From assembly GCA_963753285.1 (NCBI GenBank), contig CAVWBT010000016.1, forward strand, positions 248,001-312,000: a DNA stretch of 64,000 nucleotides, read 5' to 3'. Below the pieces are notes generated by a model. The model had not been told where the DNA came from. It searched no databases and worked only from the letters and a program-made list of their open reading frames with translations. The stretch comes from JAHEDH01 sp963753285 (GTDB lineage: Bacteria > Actinomycetota > Acidimicrobiia > Spongiisociales > ZC4RG35). The position numbers were made by a program, and so were the translations under genes. Positions 16,587 through 24,694 of this stretch are shown here, one piece after another (the stretch's first letter is position 1; each line of letters opens with the position of its first letter).

Positions 16587-17423
16587 ATGTCGACCTCCGA
16601 CCTGCGACTTCGCCTCCGCCACGTCATCTTCGATCACAACGATCGGCCTTCGCGGACGTTCGACGTGATCCTGCTTGCGCTGATCTCGTTCAGTGTCCTC
16701 CTCGTCATGTTCGAGAGCGTCGACGCCTATCGGGAGCGGTTCGAAACCCAGCTGTTGGTGTTGGAGTGGATGGTCACCGCCATCTTCACTCTCGAATACG
16801 CCGCTCGATTGTGGACGTCGGAACGTCCCGGCCGATATGCCCGGAGCTTCTTCGGCGTCATCGACCTGCTGTCCATCCTCCCGGTGTACATCAGCCTCGT
16901 GATCCCCGGAGCCCAGTCGCTGCTCGTCATTCGCTCGCTCCGGCTGCTCAGGGTGTTCCGGGTCTTCAAGATGGCCCGCTGGCTCAGCGAAGCCAACTAT
17001 CTGGTGCGCGCCCTGCGATCGAGCTCGCGCAAGATCGCGGTGTTCCTGGTCACGGTCGTGTTGTTGAACGTCGTCGTCGGCTCCACGATGTACTTCATCG
17101 AGGGAGCGGCGAACGGCTTCGACTCGATGTTCCGCGGTGTCTACTGGTCGATCGTGACGATGAGCACCGTGGGGTTCGGCGACATTGCGCCGCAGACAGG
17201 CATCGGACAGGTGCTGGCGGCGATCCTGATGATCACCGGCTACAGCATCATCGCCGTGCCGACGGGCATCGTCTCGGCCGAGGTCGCGGGGGCACGCCAG
17301 CGCGAAGTGTCCTGCCCAGGGTGCGGGTCTGCGGTCCACGGTGCGAGTGCCAACTTCTGTGACGCATGCGGCACGTCACTTCCAGGTGCCGGAGTCGCCC
17401 CGCCGGCGGCGTTCAGCGACTGA
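16587..17423 (+). CDS. Voltage-gated potassium channel with C-terminal zinc ribbon
   Basis: 278 residues. Six-helix Kv-type topology: S1 VILLALISFSVLLVMFES, S2 LLVLEWMVTAIFTLEYAARL, S3 FFGVIDLLSILPVYISLVIP, an S4 voltage sensor with regularly spaced Arg (IRSLRLLRVFRVFKMAR), S5, pore helix with filter TMSTVGFGD (about residue 193), and S6 IGQVLAAILMITGYSIIAVP. The filter has Phe in place of the common Tyr (TVGFGD), as in several bacterial Kv channels. The C-terminus adds CPGCGSAVHGASANFCDACG, a four-Cys zinc ribbon in place of the usual RCK or cyclic-nucleotide domain. Leaderless -10 at 16575. The gene overlaps the convergent 17413 gene by 11 bp. Confidence 0.9.
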   Translation: MSTSDLRLRLRHVIFDHNDRPSRTFDVILLALISFSVLLVMFESVDAYRERFETQLLVLEWMVTAIFTLEYAARLWTSERPGRYARSFFGVIDLLSILPVYISLVIPGAQSLLVIRSLRLLRVFRVFKMARWLSEANYLVRALRSSSRKIAVFLVTVVLLNVVVGSTMYFIEGAANGFDSMFRGVYWSIVTMSTVGFGDIAPQTGIGQVLAAILMITGYSIIAVPTGIVSAEVAGARQREVSCPGCGSAVHGASANFCDACGTSLPGAGVAPPAAFSD

Positions 17424-18582
17424 CGAGTCGGGTGAGTTCGTCCTCGGACGGGAACGTCTCGACCAGCCACCGCTCCGGATAGTGGTCCGTCGCCGTCATG
17501 CGGTGAGAGAGGACCTCGCCAACCCGCTGCCAGGATGCAGTGACGAACCCGGCGTCGTGATCCGAGCGGGGGAACGACACGAGATCTGCAGCCGCCAGCA
17601 GCGTCGGAACGCCCTCGCTCCAGACCGACACCGCGTCGGTCATGCCGGTTGCTTCATCTTCGCGAACGATCAGTGACCCGACAAACACGTCGGTGCCAAC
17701 GAGATCCTGCAGGAGCGACCGCGTACTGGCGGCTTCCCGTGCCCAGTCGATCCGGGTCAGTCGTCGCCAGACGAGATAGGCCGGATGCTCTGGTTCCAGG
17801 TGCAGGTCCGACCAACCACCCCGGCTGAACCGAAGCGGTCGCAACGAGACCGGGAGGCCCTGTTTCGATGCCTCCAGGCTCGCCTCGAAGACCTCGAGCA
17901 TGGCTTCGCTGTCCTCCGCTGCCACGGCGAACAGGTCCGTTCTCGTCGGCGCGCACACGACGAGGTCTCCGCTGAACGGAAGTCGTTCGAACAGATCGCC
18001 GTTGAGAAGCCGGGCCGAAACGTAATCATCGCCACCGACCAACCGAAAGATGCGCTCGTCGGTCCCGACCCACCCGACGACAGGCCGCGCCGTGAGGTTC
18101 GAGAGCGCGATGGCGAGAACATCGTCATAGGAGCGGTCCCATTGTCGGAGCCAGAACTCGGGCAGGGACAGCATCGAATGCGTCCGATCCCACATCAGCC
18201 CGACCATCACGCTGTCCGTGATCGCACGCATCGCCATCGGTTCGTGCGGACTGCCTCGATGGAGCGCGGTGAGCCGGTGGGCTTCCGCGAAGGCCCTGGA
18301 GCGCAGAGCAGGGAGGAGGTTCTGGGTGTCCTCGGCGCGATCCGGCGTTCCCCGTGCGACCAGAAGCTCACTCAACGCCGATTGGAGCCAGGCGTGGGCT
18401 TCGTCCGGTTCGAGGTCGCGGTAGCGCTCGCGAAGTCCGGACAGGTTGAGTTGCACGTCGTCGAACGCGATCGCGTCGAGTTGTGGGATCGGTTCGACCG
18501 GTGTCGCCTGGCCCAGGACCTCCTGAGCGATCCGGATGGCCTCGCGTTCGAAGGTCGGGCGCCGTCGTCTGAAGAGACTCAC
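17413..18582 (-). CDS. Uncharacterised protein, weakly DUF1444-like
   Basis: 389 residues, soluble, starting GTG 18582 (MSLFRRRRPTFEREAIRIAQ) after a GAGG-containing stretch. The N-terminal half is helical (LRERYRDLEPDEAHAWLQSA); the middle has beta-rich segments (ERIFRLVGGDDYVSARLLNG; GDLVVCAPTRTDLFAVAAED). The layout recalls YtpQ/DUF1444 proteins, which are of unknown function, but the match is tentative. Its 3' end overlaps the K+ channel gene tail-to-tail by 11 bp. Confidence 0.6.
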   Translation of the reverse strand: MSLFRRRRPTFEREAIRIAQEVLGQATPVEPIPQLDAIAFDDVQLNLSGLRERYRDLEPDEAHAWLQSALSELLVARGTPDRAEDTQNLLPALRSRAFAEAHRLTALHRGSPHEPMAMRAITDSVMVGLMWDRTHSMLSLPEFWLRQWDRSYDDVLAIALSNLTARPVVGWVGTDERIFRLVGGDDYVSARLLNGDLFERLPFSGDLVVCAPTRTDLFAVAAEDSEAMLEVFEASLEASKQGLPVSLRPLRFSRGGWSDLHLEPEHPAYLVWRRLTRIDWAREAASTRSLLQDLVGTDVFVGSLIVREDEATGMTDAVSVWSEGVPTLLAAADLVSFPRSDHDAGFVTASWQRVGEVLSHRMTATDHYPERWLVETFPSEDELTRLVSR

Positions 18583-18828
18583 GCCGGCCTCGGCATCACG
18601 TCGGTCACGTGGATCACAACACCCGGAACCGGTGGCACATTTCGAGACGCGTCACCGACCCGAGATCCTCGGTCGCCCCCGCTCGACATCGACTGTCCTT
18701 TCGGTGTTGTGTACGACCATACCGGAGCAGTGGGAATGGCGGGCGCCCGCGGGCGGTCACCGGGGGCTGGGACGAACGTCTCTGTCGGCCGGGCACCCGT
18801 TGCGTAGGCTCATAGCGAGGAGGTGCGA

Positions 18829-19902
18829 TTGACCGTCTTCGACTCGATTCACTACCAAGACCACGAGCAGGTCGTGTTCGCCACCGATCCCGCCAGTGGG
18901 CTGAGAACCATCATCGCGATCCACTCGACGGCGCTCGGTCCAGCGCTCGGTGGTACGAGGTTCTATCCGTACGCCACCGAGGACGAAGCCCTCGACGACG
19001 TTCTCCGGTTGTCCCGGGGTATGACATACAAGGCATCCGCAGCGGGGCTCGACCTCGGCGGAGGCAAGGCTGTGATCATCGGTGACCCGAACACCTTGAA
19101 GAGCGAGCGACTGTGGCGGGCGTATGGCCAGTTCGTCGACTCTCTCGGTGGCCGCTACATCACCGCCGAAGACGTCGGTACCACCACCGCCGACATGGAG
19201 CACGTCCGGCGTGAGACGCGCTGGAGCTTCGGCACCCCGCTGTCGGAGGGAGGTTCGGGTGACCCGTCACCGGCGACCGCTCGAGGACTGATGGCCGGGC
19301 TTCGTGCCGTGGCGGCCCGTCTCCGCGGTGATCGTGAGCTTGCAGGATTGCGTGTCGCCATTCAGGGAGTCGGCAAGGTCGGGTATGCCTACGCCCGGCT
19401 GCTCACCGAGGCGAGGGCGGAGGTCATCGTGGCCGACATCGACGATCGAGCGGTGGAACGCGCGGTCAGGGATCTCGGAGTGAAGTCGGTTCCTCTCGAG
19501 GACATCTTGTCGGTCGACTGCGATGTCCTGTCGCCGTGCGCGCTCGGAGGCGGCATCAACGCAGAGACCATCCCCACGCTGGCGTGTTCGGCGATCCTGG
19601 GTTCTGCAAACAACCAGCTCGCAACCGACGAGGACGCGACCCAGTTGGCAGAAGCCGGAATCCTCTATGCCCCGGATTTCGTCGTCAATGCAGGGGGTCT
19701 GATCAACGTGAGCCAGGAATTGCGCGGCTACACCGAGGCGGGAGCGAATCACCGGATCGACGGGATCGAGCAGGCGACTGCGACGATCCTCGACCTTGCA
19801 GACGCCGAGCGCATCACGCCGAACCTCGCTGCGATCACCGTCGCCCAGCGGCGAATCGAGGCCGTCGGCGGGCTTCATCGCTTCCGGCCGCTCTCGGATT
19901 GA
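18829..19902 (+). CDS. Glu/Leu/Phe/Val dehydrogenase family (leucine/valine dehydrogenase-like)
   Basis: 357 residues. NAD-dependent oxidative deamination of branched-chain or aromatic amino acids. Visible features are ALGPALGGTRFYPY, the catalytic-Lys region SRGMTYKASAAGLDLGGGKA, the conserved Asp in TAEDVGTTTADM, Rossmann motif VAIQGVGKVGYAYA (about residue 175) and GSANNQLATDEDA. The Gly-Gly-Gly-Lys variant and the length of about 357 fit leucine/valine/phenylalanine dehydrogenases better than glutamate dehydrogenase. The start is taken as TTG 18829: AGGAGG (18818-18823) lies 5 nt before it, whereas the in-frame GTG at 18823 overlaps that site. Valine or leucine catabolism is the likely role. 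Confidence 0.85.
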   Translation: MTVFDSIHYQDHEQVVFATDPASGLRTIIAIHSTALGPALGGTRFYPYATEDEALDDVLRLSRGMTYKASAAGLDLGGGKAVIIGDPNTLKSERLWRAYGQFVDSLGGRYITAEDVGTTTADMEHVRRETRWSFGTPLSEGGSGDPSPATARGLMAGLRAVAARLRGDRELAGLRVAIQGVGKVGYAYARLLTEARAEVIVADIDDRAVERAVRDLGVKSVPLEDILSVDCDVLSPCALGGGINAETIPTLACSAILGSANNQLATDEDATQLAEAGILYAPDFVVNAGGLINVSQELRGYTEAGANHRIDGIEQATATILDLADAERITPNLAAITVAQRRIEAVGGLHRFRPLSD

Positions 19903-19913
19903 ACACCCTGCGT

Positions 19914-21035
19914 TCAAGGGCTCGGATCCCGCTGTCTGATCCATGCGGCGAACAGCGGGTCGACGAGTTCGAGGTCCTCGTCGTAGGGACGCCAGGCCAG
20001 ACTGCGGCGCTCGAGGGCGGTGATCGCCTTGGTCGCCGTCCCTTTGGGCAATCCGAGGCGCCCGGCTGCTGCACCGTAGGGCGGCTCGCCCCAAGCGAGG
20101 AGGCGCGCCATCTTGCGCTGCCCCGGCTCCAGCCCCGCCTCGACCGCGACGAATTCGTGCTTGCTCCGACGCATGGCCGCGTCGAAGCCTCGAGTCCATG
20201 TCACGTCGTCCGCCGTCTCTCCCGGACCGGTCTCCTCCCAGACGTGGTGGGCGAGGAACGCCGCACGCTGGGGGTGGCCTCTCGCGGCATCCAAGAGGCG
20301 GGGGAGGGCTCCGCCGATCTCGCGACCCGTTGCCTCGAACTTCGCCTCGATCAGGTCGGCGAGGTCGTCGTTCTTGAGGCGCCCGAGTCTGAACTGCTCC
20401 GCCTGTCCGTACAGCGGCGCTGCCTGTGATCCGAAGATCGTCGTGAGAATCGACTGCTCGGAACCTGCGAACAGGTAGGACAGCCAGTCCCGCTGGTGCT
20501 GGATGGTCGCCCGGATCAGCGCCTCGGCGTTGGGCACGTCGGCCACCGCCTGGAACTCGTCCATCACCACGAGCGCGCGCATCTCGACAGCCTCGGCGAC
20601 CGAGTGAGGAAGGCGCAGGAGCTCCTCGAGGAGGTGGGGGGCGTTGCGGTCGGGCCGGCGCACCCGAACCGAGGCCGGCCCCATGCCGAGCTGAGCAGAC
20701 AGCTCAGGGTGGCGACCAGCCTTCCGGCGGAGCGCTGAGGCGAATTTCGAGTCGGGCATCGACTGGAAGGACTGGCCGATGCGATTCGCCATGTCTTCGA
20801 TCGTCTGGACACCGAGGAAGTCGACCAGAACCACCGCCAACTCGTTGGTGACCGCCGCGTCCCGGCGGATCCGGTGGATCAAAGAGGTCTTGCCGTACCG
20901 GCGCGGTGCATACAGGAGCACGAACCTGCCATGCATGGCGCGATCGGTCAGGGCGGCGATCTCGACGGATCGCCCGACGACGTCCTCGGGCGGCGCCGGC
21001 CCGTCGAACACGAACGGTGAAGTTTCGATCTGCAT
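19914..21035 (-). CDS. AAA-type ATPase with C-terminal winged helix
   Basis: 373 residues. Near the N-terminus VVGRSVEIAALTDRAM leads to Walker A LYAPRRYGKTSLIHRI (about residue 40); Walker B is ALVVMDEFQAVADV and a sensor region SYLFAGSEQSIL follows. The last 90 residues form a winged-helix-like unit (RKMARLLAWGEPPYGAAAGR; GTATKAITALERRSLAW) and end VDPLFAAWIRQRDPSP. This arrangement belongs to the STAND/archaeal-type ATPase families (PF01637-like). Cellular role unknown. It is divergent from the SLH surface protein gene and ends 11 bp from the dehydrogenase. Confidence 0.8.
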   Translation of the reverse strand: MQIETSPFVFDGPAPPEDVVGRSVEIAALTDRAMHGRFVLLYAPRRYGKTSLIHRIRRDAAVTNELAVVLVDFLGVQTIEDMANRIGQSFQSMPDSKFASALRRKAGRHPELSAQLGMGPASVRVRRPDRNAPHLLEELLRLPHSVAEAVEMRALVVMDEFQAVADVPNAEALIRATIQHQRDWLSYLFAGSEQSILTTIFGSQAAPLYGQAEQFRLGRLKNDDLADLIEAKFEATGREIGGALPRLLDAARGHPQRAAFLAHHVWEETGPGETADDVTWTRGFDAAMRRSKHEFVAVEAGLEPGQRKMARLLAWGEPPYGAAAGRLGLPKGTATKAITALERRSLAWRPYDEDLELVDPLFAAWIRQRDPSP

Positions 21036-21140
21036 ACGGTGTTCCGGTGAGGTGTTCCATGAGCGTACCAACTCTGTTCCCTCGGAGAGCACCCGAGATG
21101 ATCCTGGACAGCCGAGCGCCGCCGGGTAGCTTGTGAGTCG

Positions 21141-22739
21141 ATGAAGAGGGGGACACTCACAGCGATCGTCACGGCGGTGATGATGGTCGGCATCCCGTTG
21201 GGAGCGCTCGAGCCGGGTGGCACCTTCATCGACGACGACGGCAGCCCGCACGAGCCCAACATCGAGGCGCTCGTCGTGGCTGGAATCACCAATGGCTGCG
21301 CCCCCGACAGGTTCTGCCCGGAAGACCCGGTCGATCGCGGTCAGATGGCTGCGTTCCTGGATCGGGCACTCGACCTGCCCGAGGCTCCTCCGGCGCCGTT
21401 CACCGACACCGCAGGCGCGTTCACCGCCGAGATCGATCGGCTGTACGGCGCAGGCATCACCACCGGGTGCGGGCCGACCACCTACTGCCCCGACGACATC
21501 GTCACCCGCGCTCAGATGGCTGCGTTCCTGGATCGGGCGCTCGACCTCCCCAACGCTCCTCCCGCGCCGTTCACCGACACCGCAGGCGCGTTCACCGCCG
21601 AGATCGATCGGCTGTACGGCGCAGGCATCACCACCGGGTGCGGGCCGACCACCTACTGCCCCGACGACATCGTCACCCGTGCCCAGATGGCCACGTTCAT
21701 CATCCGGGCGCTCGGACTGACACCTGTGCCCGTCGAGCCCCGCTTGCTGCCCGTCGCGGGCAACCCGAACGGATCGGCGTTCGTGCCTGCCGAGGCCCGC
21801 GCCGTCGACACTTCCCAACCCACCACGGTGATCGGCAACGGGACGCCTGCCTCGTGCACCTCCCGGGCGGTCGTCGATGCAGTCGCGGTCGGCGGGATCA
21901 TCACGTTCGATTGCGGTCCGGATCCGGTCACCATCGCCATGACCGAGACGGCCCGTGTCTTCAACAACGCCATCCCCGACGTGGTGATCGATGGTGGCGG
22001 CCTCGTCACGCTGAGCGGGATGGGGGAGCGGCGCATCCTCTACATGAACACCTGCGATCAGTCGCTGGTGTGGACCACCCCTCGCTGCGACAACCAGGAT
22101 CACCCCCGCCTCGTCCTCCAGAACCTGACGTTCGTCGACGGGAACGCCACGGGCGAGACCATCGACGGGGGAGGGGGAGGCGCCGTGTTCGTCAGAGGCG
22201 GTCGAGTGCGAGTGGTCGATTCGCGATTCTTCTCGAATCGATGCGACTCGGTCGGCCCCGACGTCGGTGGCGGCGCGCTTCGAGTGCTGTCGCAGTATCA
22301 GGGGCTCCCGGTCTATGTGGTGAATTCGACGTTCGGGGGCAGGGCGGACCTCGGGAACGTCTGTTCGAACGGCGGCGGGACGAGCAGCATCGGCGTGTCG
22401 TGGGTGATGTACAACTCGCTGTTCTCCCACAACGCCGCGATCGGGAACGGCGCCAATCCGGCACGCTCCGGCACGCCCGGCGGTGGGAACGGCGGCGGCA
22501 TCTACCTCGACGGCAACCTGATGCGACTCGACATCTACGACACCGTGATCAACGACAACGTCGCCAACGAAGGTGGAGGCGCCATCTTCTTCGTGTCCAA
22601 CAACCGCACGGGCACGATGTCGATCACCGATTCCACGTTGCGTGACAACCCGAGCCTCGGATTCGAGACCAGGGGGTTCCCGGGCATCTTCGTGCTCGCC
22701 GCTGGACCGCCCACGGTGATCAACTCGACGCTCGAATAG
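21141..22739 (+). CDS. Secreted surface protein: SLH-type repeats plus right-handed beta-helix
   Basis: 532 residues. A short N-terminal signal (KRGTLTAIVTAVMMVGIPLG) precedes three S-layer-homology-like repeats of about 57 residues (GITNGCAPDRFCPEDPVDRG; GITTGCGPTTYCPDDIVTRA, the latter twice), each with FTDTAGAFTAEI-like or equivalent spacing and paired Cys. Residues about 245-532 form a Gly/Asn-rich parallel beta-helix of the Pbl/polymorphic-outer-membrane type (VVIDGGGLVTLSG; GGGAVFVRGGRVRVVDSRFF; GGGIYLDGNLMRLDIYDTVI). SLH units attach proteins to cell-wall polymers; beta-helix domains bind or cut polysaccharides, but no catalytic set is evident. TAGCTT lies 8 nt before the ATG. Confidence 0.85.
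   Translation: MKRGTLTAIVTAVMMVGIPLGALEPGGTFIDDDGSPHEPNIEALVVAGITNGCAPDRFCPEDPVDRGQMAAFLDRALDLPEAPPAPFTDTAGAFTAEIDRLYGAGITTGCGPTTYCPDDIVTRAQMAAFLDRALDLPNAPPAPFTDTAGAFTAEIDRLYGAGITTGCGPTTYCPDDIVTRAQMATFIIRALGLTPVPVEPRLLPVAGNPNGSAFVPAEARAVDTSQPTTVIGNGTPASCTSRAVVDAVAVGGIITFDCGPDPVTIAMTETARVFNNAIPDVVIDGGGLVTLSGMGERRILYMNTCDQSLVWTTPRCDNQDHPRLVLQNLTFVDGNATGETIDGGGGGAVFVRGGRVRVVDSRFFSNRCDSVGPDVGGGALRVLSQYQGLPVYVVNSTFGGRADLGNVCSNGGGTSSIGVSWVMYNSLFSHNAAIGNGANPARSGTPGGGNGGGIYLDGNLMRLDIYDTVINDNVANEGGGAIFFVSNNRTGTMSITDSTLRDNPSLGFETRGFPGIFVLAAGPPTVINSTLE
21342..21683 (+). repeat. Two tandem 171-bp repeats coding for SLH units
   Basis: The segment starting CAGATGGCTGCGTTCCTGG at 21342 recurs at 21513, and GCGCCGTTCACCGACACC at 21393 recurs at 21564, a constant offset of 171 bp. 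The copies are almost identical at the DNA level, including synonymous positions, which indicates a recent duplication or gene conversion of one SLH unit (57 codons). Confidence 0.85.
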
Positions 22740-22770
22740 CCGACACCTGCACCGCACATCCCAGGCGGCG

Positions 22771-22776
22771 TACGAT
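22771..22776 (+). promoter_or_regulatory. -10 box, leaderless promoter of the hydrolase gene
   Basis: TACGAT followed by exactly 6 nt (CCCGCC) and ATG 22783. Confidence 0.5.
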
Positions 22777-22782
22777 CCCGCC

Positions 22783-23523
22783 ATGGAGACCGTGATATCA
22801 CCGTTCGTGCAGCGATGGGGGGATGGAGACCGCGCACGAGTCCTGCTGATTCACGGGCTCGCCGCCTACTCGGGCGCATGGTGGAGGATCGGATCACGGC
22901 TCGCAGAATTCGGGTGCACGGTCATCGCACCGGATCTCCGTGGCCACGGCCGATCGCCCTCGACCGAGTCGTACGGATTCCCCGCGATGGCTTCCGATGT
23001 GGCGTCGGTCGGCACGGGGTGGGATCTGATCGTCGGCCACAGCCTCGGTGGGCCGATCGCCTGCCTCGTGGCGGCCAACGATCCGTCGAGCCGGGGTGTG
23101 CTGCTTCTCGACCCCTTCCTCGACACGCCCGACTCCGAGTTCGAAGCCGTGCTCGACGGCCTGCTGTCCGAACTGGATCCGCACGCAACCGCTCAGTCCG
23201 TGGCGGCTACGCAGCCGGCCTGGCACGCCGAGGACTGCTTCCACAAGGCGATCAGTGCCCGCCTCACGAGCCCCTACGTGGTCGAACGGTGTCTTCGGGA
23301 CAACGCCCCGTATCACCACCTCGGACTGCTCGATGCCCTCGACTCGCCGACTCACATCCTGGGAAGCGATCCGGACCTCGGAGCGCTGTTCGCTCCGGAC
23401 GCCATCGCAGCCGTAGCGAACGGCCGGGTCACGTATCAGATGGTCGACGGCGCGGGACACAGCCTCCAGCGTGAACGGCCCGATTTCGTGGTTGCTGCCG
23501 CCAGATCCGTGCTCGGTGTGTGA
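22783..23523 (+). CDS. Alpha/beta hydrolase
   Basis: 246 residues with a canonical alpha/beta-hydrolase fold: LLIHGLAAYSGAWWRIG (oxyanion region), IAPDLRGHGRSPST, nucleophile elbow IVGHSLGGPIACLV (Ser about residue 88), an acid Asp after beta-7 (ILGSDPDLGALF) and the catalytic His in VDGAGHSLQRERPD. It probably hydrolyses a small ester, lactone or similar; the substrate is not identifiable. A leaderless -10 lies at 22771. The small membrane gene follows after 9 bp. Confidence 0.85.
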   Translation: METVISPFVQRWGDGDRARVLLIHGLAAYSGAWWRIGSRLAEFGCTVIAPDLRGHGRSPSTESYGFPAMASDVASVGTGWDLIVGHSLGGPIACLVAANDPSSRGVLLLDPFLDTPDSEFEAVLDGLLSELDPHATAQSVAATQPAWHAEDCFHKAISARLTSPYVVERCLRDNAPYHHLGLLDALDSPTHILGSDPDLGALFAPDAIAAVANGRVTYQMVDGAGHSLQRERPDFVVAAARSVLGV

Positions 23524-23532
23524 CGTTCAGCC

Positions 23533-23739
23533 ATGGCATCGAACGCCAGGATCGCTCACCATGAGCCCATGGCAGTTCACGATCCGATCAACGGACTACG
23601 GGTTGGAGCCTTGGCCGGGGGCCTACTCGGCGCCGTCATCACCGCCTTGACCAGCACCTCGTACGTGTGGATCGTCTTGGTGCTCGGTGTGGCGGGCGGG
23701 GTCATCGGCTACTTCACAGAGCGCTCCCGCGGGCGCTGA
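23533..23739 (+). CDS. Small two-helix membrane protein
   Basis: 68 residues, or 56 if ATG 23569 is used; neither start has a clear ribosome site. Two hydrophobic helices (VGALAGGLLGAVITALTS and SYVWIVLVLGVAGGVIGYF) end in a basic tail ERSRGR. The gene starts 9 bp after the hydrolase stop, so it is likely co-transcribed with it. No family recognised. Confidence 0.55.
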   Translation: MASNARIAHHEPMAVHDPINGLRVGALAGGLLGAVITALTSTSYVWIVLVLGVAGGVIGYFTERSRGR

Positions 23740-23747
23740 CCGCCTGC

Positions 23748-24530
23748 TCACACGGCGGCCGGCTCCTCGGACACCGAGAAGTCCATGATGTCGAACGGCG
23801 CTCCGGCGGGATCCTCGAGCACCGCGAAGTGCCCGATCTCCACCGGCATCGACTCGACGAGAACGCTGCCCCCGAGATCGACGGCGGCCCGCTCGGCGAC
23901 CTCGCAGCTCTCGACGGTGAAGTAGACCGCCCAGTGGGCCGGCGCCTCTGCAGGGACCATGTCGGGCATCGGCAGCAGACCCGCGATCTTCTCGCCATTG
24001 AGGAGGAAGCTCGTGTAGCCGTCGTCCTCGACCTCGGTCTCCCAGCCGAAGATCTCCCGATAGAACCGTGCCGAGGTCTCCGTGTCCCGCGTCAGCGTCT
24101 CGGTCCAGCAGACCGACCCGGGCTCCATCGAGTACCAGATCCCCTCGACGGGCGTCTCACCCGAGATGAGCGCGAACATGGCCCCGATCGGATCGGCGAC
24201 GACACTCACCTGTGCCCCGTTCGGGATCTCGAACGGGGGCTCGAGCACCCGCCCACCGGCGGATCCGACCTTCTCGACCATCTCGTCGATGTCCTCGACG
24301 TGGAAGAAGACGGTCCACATCGCGGGCGCTCCCAGCATCTCGGGAGGGTGCTTCATCATCCCGCACACGTCGCGATCACCCACCGAGGCGACGTGATAGT
24401 CGCCCATCTCGGTCACCTCGGTCGCGAACTCCCATCCGAGGAGGTCACGGTAGAACTCGATGCTCGCATCGACATCGGGGGTGGACAGATCCGCCCAATT
24501 CGGCGCATTGAAAGTCTTGACGGTCACCAT
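23748..24530 (-). CDS. Two-domain VOC-family protein
   Basis: 260 residues containing two glyoxalase-fold units in tandem: residues 1-125 (WADLSTPDVDASIEFYRDLL ... AQVSVVADPIGAMFALI) and 130-260 (CWTETLTRDTETSARFYREI ... GHFAVLEDPAGAPFDIMDF). This duplicated form is common in actinobacteria, including proteins annotated as hydroxylases of polyketide clusters, but no such cluster is here. ATG 24530 has GAGGTG upstream. The 3' end meets that of the small membrane gene with an 8-bp gap. Confidence 0.8.
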   Translation of the reverse strand: MVTVKTFNAPNWADLSTPDVDASIEFYRDLLGWEFATEVTEMGDYHVASVGDRDVCGMMKHPPEMLGAPAMWTVFFHVEDIDEMVEKVGSAGGRVLEPPFEIPNGAQVSVVADPIGAMFALISGETPVEGIWYSMEPGSVCWTETLTRDTETSARFYREIFGWETEVEDDGYTSFLLNGEKIAGLLPMPDMVPAEAPAHWAVYFTVESCEVAERAAVDLGGSVLVESMPVEIGHFAVLEDPAGAPFDIMDFSVSEEPAAV

Positions 24531-24694
24531 GGGACACCTCCCTGATTCGTCCTCATCGTTCAGACTCACCTCTCCAGTGTCGATCGGGGTCGCCGCAATC
24601 GCCAGAGCCGGAATCCCCTCGGCTCCGCTCCGGCTGAACCGGCCGTTCGGCCCTGTCGAACTCGATCCGAACCAGCGACGGTGACCCAAGACTC

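Noticed and set aside
19914..22784. A single 956-codon minus-strand frame covering the AAA ATPase and the surface protein
   Set aside because: Only the part from ATG 21035 has ATPase motifs; the upstream part is the antisense of the SLH/beta-helix gene.
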